Assembly: GCA_947174835.1 (NCBI GenBank)
Contig: CAMWKM010000004.1
Span: 1 to 47,255, forward strand
Reading direction: 5' to 3'
Length of the DNA stretch: 47,255 nucleotides
From: an uncultured Prevotella sp.
GTDB taxonomy: Bacteria > Bacteroidota > Bacteroidia > Bacteroidales > Bacteroidaceae
Position numbers and translations under genes: made by a program. Below the pieces are notes generated by a model. The model was not told the DNA's origin, made no database searches, and worked only from the letters and a program-made list of their open reading frames with translations. Shown here piece by piece: positions 41,383 to 47,255 of this stretch (the stretch's first letter is position 1; each line of letters starts with the position of its first letter).

Positions 41383-44300
41383 TTAGAAGTTTACGGTGAG
41401 ACCCAGGTTATATACACGGGCTGACACATAAGTATCGTCGTAGCCACCCATGAAGTTATACTGCGGGTTCATACCCTTGCGGCCAGTGATGGTGAAGAGA
41501 TTCTCAACTCCGAATACGACATTCAAACCGGTAACACCGACGTTTGCCTTGTGTATCAGTGCCTTGGGCAGGCTGTATGACAAGTTGAGGTTCTTGAACA
41601 CGAGATAAGATGCACTGGTGAGCCAACGATCGCTCGTGGCATTGTTGAATGTGCTCAGGTTGTAGTCGAGCACGGGAATGCCGTTAGGATCGATGCGGTT
41701 TGCCGAAGTCTCGGTCATACCGGCAGGCACTCCGTTCCATGACTTGACGATGTCCTTGTGCATAGCCGAGCCGCTTGACATGGCATTTGTAGACATGAGG
41801 CGCTGATAAGAACCGTCGAAGACCTTGCCGCCTAAGCTGTAGGTGAACAACATGCTGAGGTTGAAGTCCTTCCATGAAAGGTTAGAACTGACAGAACCAT
41901 ATACGGTAGGAGCAGCCGTGCCGTGGAAGTCGCGCAGACCGTATGCCGTATCGGTAGTATAGTCCACACCGTTGATGTTTACAAGTTTGCCCTGTCCCTC
42001 TGCGGTTGCCTTCTTCTCAGGATCAAGCGTGTAGAGTGAGTTACCGGTCATCTGGTCTACACCCTCGAAATGATAGGTATAGAAGTCATAGAGCGAACGG
42101 CCTTCGGTATAGTTGTGCATACCTGAAAGGATACTGTTACCATTGGGCAACTTGACAATCTTGTTCTTCAGGAACGTAGCGTCGACACCGATGTTCCACT
42201 TCCAATCAGAAGTAGCTATCACGTCACCGTCAAGTGCAATCTCGAAGCCACGGTTTGAAATGGTACCGATATTCTTGCTGATAGTGAGGTTGGTGGTCTC
42301 GTCGTTGTATGAGAATGCACCGGCAGAGTACGGCAGACGCACGGCGAACAGCAGGTCCTTGTTGCGCTTGTCGAAATAGCCGATAGAGAAGTTGAGACGG
42401 TTGAACAGACGGCCTTCAACGGCGATGTCAACAGTCTGTGTGGTCTCCCACTTGATGTCGTTTGCAGCAAGGCTCTGCTTCATCAGGGCGCTGTTGCCAC
42501 CGTTCTTGTCGATGTAGTAAAGAGCCTGATAGCCATAGTAGTCAACACCGGCATCGTTACCCACCTCACCGTATGAGGCACGCAGGCGCAGCTGGTCGAC
42601 CCAGTTGACGTCTTTCAGGAAGTCTTCCTTCTTGATGTTCCAGCTTGCACCGACAGAGAAGAAGTTACCCCAACGGTTGTCCGGATGGAAACGTGAAGAA
42701 CCGTCGCGACGGAACGAAGCATCGAAGAAGTACTTTTCGTCATAGTTGTAACGCACGCGGGCAAGATATGACTCTGTCTTGTAGTCGGTATCAGAACCAT
42801 AGACATAAGAGTTTGTCAGGAAGTTGCTCGGCACATAGATGCCGGGAATAGCCATGTTGGTATTCATGCCATAGAAACTCTTGACGTTGTACTCATAGTT
42901 CTCGTGGCCTACCATAGCGTCAACATGGTGAACACCGTACTGCTTGTCCCAGTTGATAAGCTGCTGGAGAGTAGCAGTAGAATATTCGTAGGCATAGCTG
43001 CTGAGACGACCGTTGTTGGTTGCACCGTCACCGATTTCTGCATTGTTGTAGTGAGTACGGTTGTTGGTGCGGTGAGCCATATTGCCTCTTACAGTGGCAG
43101 AGAATCCGTAAGGCAGATTCAGTGTGAGGAATGCAGTTCCGTCCAACACGTTGCGACGCTGCTCATCATAGTCGCGGCGAAGCTCGTAGGCAATGTTGCG
43201 GTTGTCAAGGTAAGGTGATGTCGTGTCATAAATAGCCTCACCGTTGGCATCATACTGGATGCTGCCGTCAGCATTGTGCATGTACACAGGATATACCGGA
43301 GCCATGTAGCGTGCTGTGTAGAAAGGATTTGAATAGTAACTTTCCTTAGCACTGTCGTTGAAATGACGCTTTGAAATGGTGGCATTGAGGTTCAAACCGG
43401 TTGTCACCCATTTGTTGGGAGTGTAGGTAGTATTGACACGACCAGTGTAACGCTCGTAGTCGCTGCCGATAACATAACCCTTCTCCTTAAGATAACCGAT
43501 AGAAGAATAGGTTCTTACCTTCTCTGAAGCAAAGCTTCCGGTGAGGTTATACTCCTGACGGCTACCGGTGCGCTCGATGTTGTCTTCCCAGTCAAGGTCG
43601 GTGTATCCGGGTAGAACATTGGCGGTAAAGCGACCGTCGGCATCGAACAGGGCGTTTGAAGCAGCATCGAAGATATTGCTCTTGATGACATCGGTAAGAA
43701 CATTCTCTGTTGCATAAGCCTTGGCTGCTGTCTCGTCGAGACCGAGAGAACCGGTCATAGCCCAGTTTCTCATGGCCTTCCATGAACTCTCCATGAAGTC
43801 TTTCACACCTACACGATCGTACTCCTTGATACCACGAGTGTACCAACCGGTGTTGACTTTCAGGGTGATGTCTGCCTTGTTGGCCGAAGCACCGCTCTTG
43901 GTGGTGATCAGAATGACACCGGCTGCAGCACGGTTACCGTAAAGAGCAGCACTGGCAGCATCCTTCAATACCGACATGCTCTGAATGTCGTTGGGGTTCA
44001 GGTCAGCGATATTGCCGCTATAGACAACACCGTCTACAACATAGAGCGGGCTGTTTGAACCGTTGATAGTGCCAATACCACGAATGCGGATGGAAGGCTC
44101 GGCACCGGGCTCACCGTAGGTATTGTTTACCTGTACACCGGGAGCGGCACCCTCAAGGGCTGCAGTAACGCTTGTGCCGATGCGCTTGTCGATCTCTTTT
44201 GAGTCAATGGCAGAAACGGCACCAGTCACCGACTGTCTCTTTGCAGTACCGTATGCCACAACCATCACCTCGTCAAGCATCTTGTCGTCTGAAGTAAGAA

Positions 44301-44571
44301 CCACGCGCATATTGGCCGAAGCCTTGGCGGTCTTTGTCTCCATACCGATGTACGAAATCTCCAGCAATGTGCCGTTGTTGACTTTGATCTCAAACAGGCC
44401 ATTTGCGTCAGTCACTGTACCGTTGTTAGTTCCCACTACTTTCACGGTTGCACCTATTACAGGCTGGCCGTCTTCAGAGGAAACAACAGTACCTTTGATC
44501 GCGTTTTGAGCAAACACTGCGCTGATTGAAAGCAGCAGGCACGTCAAAACCATCATGAGTCTTTTTTCCAT
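41383..44571 (-). CDS. SusC/RagA-family TonB-dependent transporter (locus 2)
   Basis: A 1062-aa outer-membrane transporter with signal peptide EKRLMMVLTCLLLSISAVFAQ. It has a carboxypeptidase-like domain (IKGTVVSSEDGQPVIGATVKVVG to ISYIGMETKTA), TonB-box region DEVMVVAYG, a plug (ALEGAAPGVQVNN, SIRIRGIGTING, LYVVDGVVYSGN, ALYGNRAAAGVILITTKSG), and a barrel ending in a Phe (LGLTVNF). A leader of about 200 nt links it to promoter boxes inside the invertible segment at 44728-45116. Confidence 0.96.
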   Translation of the reverse strand: MEKRLMMVLTCLLLSISAVFAQNAIKGTVVSSEDGQPVIGATVKVVGTNNGTVTDANGLFEIKVNNGTLLEISYIGMETKTAKASANMRVVLTSDDKMLDEVMVVAYGTAKRQSVTGAVSAIDSKEIDKRIGTSVTAALEGAAPGVQVNNTYGEPGAEPSIRIRGIGTINGSNSPLYVVDGVVYSGNIADLNPNDIQSMSVLKDAASAALYGNRAAAGVILITTKSGASANKADITLKVNTGWYTRGIKEYDRVGVKDFMESSWKAMRNWAMTGSLGLDETAAKAYATENVLTDVIKSNIFDAASNALFDADGRFTANVLPGYTDLDWEDNIERTGSRQEYNLTGSFASEKVRTYSSIGYLKEKGYVIGSDYERYTGRVNTTYTPNKWVTTGLNLNATISKRHFNDSAKESYYSNPFYTARYMAPVYPVYMHNADGSIQYDANGEAIYDTTSPYLDNRNIAYELRRDYDEQRRNVLDGTAFLTLNLPYGFSATVRGNMAHRTNNRTHYNNAEIGDGATNNGRLSSYAYEYSTATLQQLINWDKQYGVHHVDAMVGHENYEYNVKSFYGMNTNMAIPGIYVPSNFLTNSYVYGSDTDYKTESYLARVRYNYDEKYFFDASFRRDGSSRFHPDNRWGNFFSVGASWNIKKEDFLKDVNWVDQLRLRASYGEVGNDAGVDYYGYQALYYIDKNGGNSALMKQSLAANDIKWETTQTVDIAVEGRLFNRLNFSIGYFDKRNKDLLFAVRLPYSAGAFSYNDETTNLTISKNIGTISNRGFEIALDGDVIATSDWKWNIGVDATFLKNKIVKLPNGNSILSGMHNYTEGRSLYDFYTYHFEGVDQMTGNSLYTLDPEKKATAEGQGKLVNINGVDYTTDTAYGLRDFHGTAAPTVYGSVSSNLSWKDFNLSMLFTYSLGGKVFDGSYQRLMSTNAMSSGSAMHKDIVKSWNGVPAGMTETSANRIDPNGIPVLDYNLSTFNNATSDRWLTSASYLVFKNLNLSYSLPKALIHKANVGVTGLNVVFGVENLFTITGRKGMNPQYNFMGGYDDTYVSARVYNLGLTVNF

Positions 44572-44672
44572 AAATCTCTCTCTTTTTTTTGTTTGTAAAT
44601 GTTATTTGTTGTATTTATTATTGTCCTTTACTAAAAAAGGCATCCTATTTTATGTCTTGTCTCATAACCTTA

Positions 44673-44688
44673 AATGTACACGTACATT
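44673..44688 (-). repeat. Leader palindrome of susC-2
   Basis: AATGTACACGTACATT is an almost perfect palindrome in the susC-2 leader. Variants sit at 25225-25240 (AATGTATGCGTACATT) and 45136-45151 (AATGTACGCATACATT). All can fold as AAUGUA-4 nt-UACAUU. Confidence 0.6.
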
Positions 44689-44720
44689 ATTATAATATTT
44701 TTGCGTCATTTTATGCTGCC

Positions 44721-44745
44721 GCATACCTCTGCGCCCGAGGTGTGC
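44721..44745 (-). promoter_or_regulatory. Leader hairpin of susC-2, shared with susC-1
   Basis: On the minus strand GCACACCTC (44745-44737) and GAGGTATGC (44729-44721) form the same stem as in the susC-1 leader (25534-25558). It overlaps the left arm of the inverted repeat. Confidence 0.55.
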
Positions 44746-44759
44746 AGAGACATACCGAA

Positions 44760-44767
44760 CAAAGGTA
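44760..44767 (-). promoter_or_regulatory. Proximal -7 box of susC-2
   Basis: CAAAGGTA on plus is TACCTTTG on minus, inside the candidate invertible segment and directed towards susC-2. Confidence 0.5.
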
Positions 44768-44782
44768 GTCTAATGCAGGGTG

Positions 44783-44790
44783 CAAAGTTA
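44783..44790 (-). promoter_or_regulatory. Distal -7 box of susC-2
   Basis: CAAAGTTA on plus is TAACTTTG on minus, followed by CACCCTG exactly as at the susC-1 promoter, so this is the more likely main start. Confidence 0.6.
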
Positions 44791-45116
44791 CGCAATAGTT
44801 TTAAATAATCCAAACATATTTTTAAAAAAATAAAATATTAGGGGGTAAATGTATCAAAAATCAACTAAAAATGGCCAAAAGAGTAAAAAAATTAAGTTTA
44901 TTGTGTAATTCTGTTTCACTTTATTCAAATTCGTCTTCGCAGGAAACTGATGGTATTCCTGTTGGATTCAGCAGGTCGTCAGTCTTCCATTTTGCACATA
45001 TAAGTCAGCCGATTCGGTAGACCATTGTGTCATAATATTTTGTACATTAAAGGAGAAAACCATTTTTTTTGCTATAGTCCGTGCTATTCTGTGCCTCTGC
45101 ACACCTCGGGCGCAGA

Positions 45117-45215
45117 ATTATGCTATATATATTAAAATGTACGCATACATTATATATATAAAGACAGGATGCCTTTTAATTAAGGATAATAAACATACTA
45201 AATGAGCAAAACCAT
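45117..45215 (+). promoter_or_regulatory. Orphan outward leader to the right of the switch
   Basis: TATGC, the palindrome at 45136-45151, AGGATGCCTTTT and AAGGATAATAAA appear in the same order as in the minus-strand leader of susC-2 (44727 down to about 44600). The only ORF after it is the 7-codon ATGAGCAAAACCATGAAATACTGA. The transporter gene that should follow is absent. Confidence 0.55.
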
Positions 45216-45254
45216 GAAATACTGACAATCGTCTATGATTTTTGTTTCTTTCTT

Positions 45255-45344
45255 GGTACCAGGGTGAAGGAAGCCCCATTGAACACGCTGGTCAAGAAAA
45301 AGTCAGCCTCCGCTGACAATGGCAGTGGCGAACAAAATTCCTAA
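45255..45344 (+). pseudogene. Possible C-terminal remnant of an HU-like DNA-binding protein
   Basis: The frame ending at TAA 45342 reads GTRVKEAPLNTLVKKKSASADNGSGEQNS. GT(K/R)xKEAL followed by a Lys-rich, then Gly/Asp/Ser-rich tail is how Bacteroidales histone-like (HU-type) proteins end. Such genes commonly precede smalltalk genes. No HU body precedes it; upstream DNA is leader-like sequence, so the gene appears truncated by a rearrangement near 45250. The match is by eye only. Confidence 0.4.
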
Positions 45345-45387
45345 GCCCCGCCTCTATTCTTATTAACCATTAAACATTCAAACAACA

Positions 45388-45486
45388 ATGAAAATCGACT
45401 GGAAATTCATTATCAAAGTGATTGCCGCCCTGGCTACTGCCCTGGCCACCGCGGTAGGTGCCACCGCCGTAGCCACAAACGTGTAA
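45388..45486 (+). CDS. Smalltalk-type 32-aa peptide
   Basis: MKIDWKFIIKVIAALATALATAVGATAVATNV, too short for the ORF track. The opening WK-x-I-x-KVI and single hydrophobic helix match the small Bacteroidales smalltalk protein family, usually found after an HU-like gene and near an amidase gene. It is followed by a strong terminator. Function is unknown; it would be a small membrane-associated peptide. Confidence 0.65.
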   Translation: MKIDWKFIIKVIAALATALATAVGATAVATNV

Positions 45487-45503
45487 GTATTATCTGTCTC
45501 AAT

Positions 45504-45540
45504 GAGGGTGTATCAAATTTTCGAAATTTGATACACCCTC
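45504..45540. terminator. Perfect 17-bp hairpin after the smalltalk gene
   Basis: GAGGGTGTATCAAATTT and AAATTTGATACACCCTC flank a 3-nt loop (TCG). It lies between the smalltalk gene and the convergent lipoprotein gene and can serve both strands. Confidence 0.8.
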
Positions 45541-45578
45541 GCTGTTGGATGCTTCTGAATATTATGTGAGCGGTATTC

Positions 45579-46430
45579 TTATTTTACCTGCACCACCAGA
45601 TACCTGCTGGTGCTCCAGAACTGCTGTGAGTTCTTGATGTAGAGCACATACTGGCGATTGGCATCGCGCTCCAATGTATAGCTGCCGGCGGGATGATTGG
45701 TCAGCAGTTTGGCATCGCGTGACATCAGTTTGATTTCCTTGTCAACCCGAATGTCTATCTTCGTGAAATAATTTTTGTTGAAATTGGCCTGCAACACCTC
45801 ATTGCTCTTCAGGATGTTCTGCTCTTTCAGTTCCTTCTTCGTGCCGAAAACAAACCAGGCTGTGTTCAGTTCCTTGTCCTGAATACCGATGGTTTCCTCT
45901 TTGCGGGTGTTCTCGTCCTTCAGTTGCACTACATCTTCGCTCAGTTGAGACACCTGCTCGTCCAATTCTGCAATATGGATGTCCTTGGCGGCCAATTCCT
46001 GACGCAACACCGTCAGTTCGCTCTCCTTCTGCTCCATCTGGGCTGTCAGGTTCTCCAAAGTCTTTCGCAACTGATCACTGGAGATAGTGGTTTCACGCAG
46101 ACGAAGGCGCAACTTATTGATAAGTTCCTTGTTCTGCCCCATTGTCTGCTGGATAAACTGCATATTCTCCTGAATGCGGGCAGTCGCATTGGCTCCCTCT
46201 CCCCGTCGCTCAACAGTGACACGTCCCTGTGCCTCGTTGATGGCACGGAACCCTTCCTCTATGCTATTGAAGGTCTCCAGCATATCGTTAATCTCAATGT
46301 CCTTCTGGACACTCACCCGTTCCAGCGAATCTACTTTCTGCTTCAGGGCATTTGTCTCTTGCGTATGCACGCTGTCCTTACACGATGCAAGCATCAACAG
46401 ACACGCAACAAATATAAAACACTTTTTCAT
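45579..46430 (-). CDS. Coiled-coil lipoprotein of unknown function
   Basis: A 283-aa lipoprotein (signal KKCFIFVACLLMLASC). Residues about 25-190 form a long coiled coil (LKQKVDSLERVSVQKDIEINDML ... LRQELAAKDIHIAELDEQVSQL). The C-terminal 90 residues are a compact mixed domain (TAWFVFGTKKELKEQNIL ... SQQFWSTSRYLVVQVK). The family is common in Bacteroidales but I know no function. It starts 3 nt after rsmI in the same direction. Confidence 0.7.
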   Translation of the reverse strand: MKKCFIFVACLLMLASCKDSVHTQETNALKQKVDSLERVSVQKDIEINDMLETFNSIEEGFRAINEAQGRVTVERRGEGANATARIQENMQFIQQTMGQNKELINKLRLRLRETTISSDQLRKTLENLTAQMEQKESELTVLRQELAAKDIHIAELDEQVSQLSEDVVQLKDENTRKEETIGIQDKELNTAWFVFGTKKELKEQNILKSNEVLQANFNKNYFTKIDIRVDKEIKLMSRDAKLLTNHPAGSYTLERDANRQYVLYIKNSQQFWSTSRYLVVQVK

Positions 46431-46433
46431 ATC

Positions 46434-47126
46434 CTATTTCTCTTCTTTCGTTTTTTCATCTTTCCCCGCCAGCACAATCACGATCTCGCCTTTGGGCGTA
46501 TGCTCCGTAAAGTGAGCAATGACTTCCGTCAGCGCCCCCCGGACGCTCTCTTCGTGTACCTTTGAGATTTCACGGCAGACGCTCACCGCACGCTCCGGAC
46601 CGAAGACTTCGGCAAACTGCTGAAGCGTTTTCAACAGCCGATAGGGCGACTCATAGAAAATCATGGTGCGCTGTTCCTCACGCAACGATTCAAGTTTCGA
46701 CTGCCTGCCTTTTTTCTGGGGCAGGAACCCCTCGAAGGCAAAGCGGTCGCAGGGCAATCCGCTGCTGACCAAAGCCGGCACAAAAGCCGTAGCACCAGGA
46801 AGAGTCTGCACATTGACGCCAGCCCTGACAGCCTCGCGCACCAAGAAAAAGCCCGGATCACTGATGCCGGGTGTTCCTGCATCGCTGATCAAGGCGATAT
46901 CCTGCCCTGCCAGCAATCGCTGCACGATGCCAGCACTCGTACCGTGTTCATTGAACTTATGATGTGACATCAGCTGGTTCTTGATCTCGAAATGCTTCAA
47001 CAAGATACCCGAAGTACGAGTATCTTCTGCCAGCACCAGATCCACCTCTTTCAGAATACGAATGGCACGTAGCGTCATGTCCTCCATATTGCCCACGGGT
47101 GTGGGTACGATGTATAGTGTTCCCAT
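46434..47126 (-). CDS. rsmI: 16S rRNA (cytidine1402-2'-O)-methyltransferase
   Basis: A 230-aa SAM-dependent enzyme of the tetrapyrrole-methylase fold. GTLYIVPTPVGNMEDMTLRAIRIL, LAEDTRTSGILLKHF, ALISDAGTPGISDPGF, PGATAFVPALVSSGLP and FYESPYRL are the RsmI motifs. It 2'-O-methylates C1402 in the ribosomal P site together with RsmH. A TACCTTTG box lies only 8 nt before the ATG. Confidence 0.96.
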   Translation of the reverse strand: MGTLYIVPTPVGNMEDMTLRAIRILKEVDLVLAEDTRTSGILLKHFEIKNQLMSHHKFNEHGTSAGIVQRLLAGQDIALISDAGTPGISDPGFFLVREAVRAGVNVQTLPGATAFVPALVSSGLPCDRFAFEGFLPQKKGRQSKLESLREEQRTMIFYESPYRLLKTLQQFAEVFGPERAVSVCREISKVHEESVRGALTEVIAHFTEHTPKGEIVIVLAGKDEKTKEEK

Positions 47127-47134
47127 TCTGCCGG

Positions 47135-47142
47135 CAAAGGTA
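47135..47142 (-). promoter_or_regulatory. -7 box of rsmI, giving an almost leaderless transcript
   Basis: CAAAGGTA on plus is TACCTTTG on minus. The ATG is at 47126, so transcription would begin within a few bases of the start codon. Confidence 0.6.
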
Positions 47143-47149
47143 CGAAATA

Positions 47150-47230
47150 ATTGAGAATTAGAAATTAAGAATTAAGAATTATGAGGGATTTTAAAAATAA
47201 TTATGAATTGTGGATTGTGAATTATGAATT
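47150..47230. repeat. AT-rich simple repeats between rsmI and the next gene
   Basis: Imperfect repeats of GAATTA/GAATTATGAATT run through this stretch. No ORF is seen. Confidence 0.5.
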
Positions 47231-47238
47231 AAAGTATG

Positions 47239-47246
47239 TATCTTTG
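47239..47246 (+). promoter_or_regulatory. -7 box for a plus-strand gene beyond the window
   Basis: TATCTTTG followed by CACC, nine bases before the window edge, directed outward. Confidence 0.55.
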
Positions 47247-47255
47247 CACCATTAT

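Larger units (their letters stand above)
44728..45116. promoter_or_regulatory. Candidate invertible promoter segment of susC-2
   Basis: The 22 bp at 44728-44749 (beginning TCTGCGCCCGAGG) are the exact reverse complement of 45095-45116 (ending CTCGGGCGCAGA). They enclose 345 bp that contain both promoter boxes of susC-2 and no ORF. Outside each arm lies related outward leader DNA, so inversion would join the promoter to the other leader. Confidence 0.65.

Overview
The window looks like the chromosome of a Prevotella-like member of the Bacteroidales. Three things point there: two SusC/SusD outer-membrane uptake loci, the type IX secretion (T9SS) genes porW and porX, and many copies of the Bacteroidetes -7 promoter box TAnnTTTG just upstream of genes. 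No rRNA or tRNA gene, IS element or CRISPR array was recognised.

Layout. 1-7250 is housekeeping: the 5' part of a CCA-adding enzyme gene (minus strand), a PAP2 phosphatase, a lipoprotein, DUF1599, a DoxX-like membrane protein, tpiA, a SPOR protein, folE, a membrane protein and an inositol-monophosphatase-like gene. 7362-8369 is a tyrosine recombinase, followed by a gene-poor stretch that may encode a structured RNA of about 400 nt ending in a strong terminator. 9019-13961 is the most distinctive block: two small exported proteins with Asp-rich tails, a Tat-signal lipoprotein with eleven Cys spaced as CXXX repeats, a radical SAM/SPASM maturase, a second SPASM-type maturase, a 92-aa accessory protein, and tatA-tatC. 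This reads as a RiPP-like system with its own Tat exporter. 14263-18475 holds a GH97 glycosidase and a convergent 832-aa secreted protein of unknown family. 18487-24908 is a minus-strand operon, aroA - small Cys-rich membrane protein - porW - porX - tsaE, probably running on into the 832-aa gene.

24928-25609 is a long regulatory region with a 22-bp-period array of GATwATC boxes and a 200-bp promoter segment between 14-bp inverted repeats. It drives a SusC/SusD operon (25610-36056) with a zinc metallohydrolase lipoprotein, a DUF4302 lipoprotein and a large secreted protein. An M6-type protease follows (36150-38402). The last two end in T9SS-like sorting tails, so this locus probably handles protein or peptide substrates and depends on the secretion system controlled by the upstream porX/porW genes. 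38584-39334 is a zeta-toxin-like kinase with a small overlapping partner.

39721-44571 is a second SusC/SusD pair on the minus strand. Its promoter lies in a 345-bp segment between perfect 22-bp inverted repeats (44728-45116), a strong candidate phase-variable switch. The far side carries a second outward leader but no transporter gene, only a remnant resembling an HU-like protein tail and a 32-aa smalltalk-type peptide. The window closes with a coiled-coil lipoprotein gene and rsmI, both on the minus strand.
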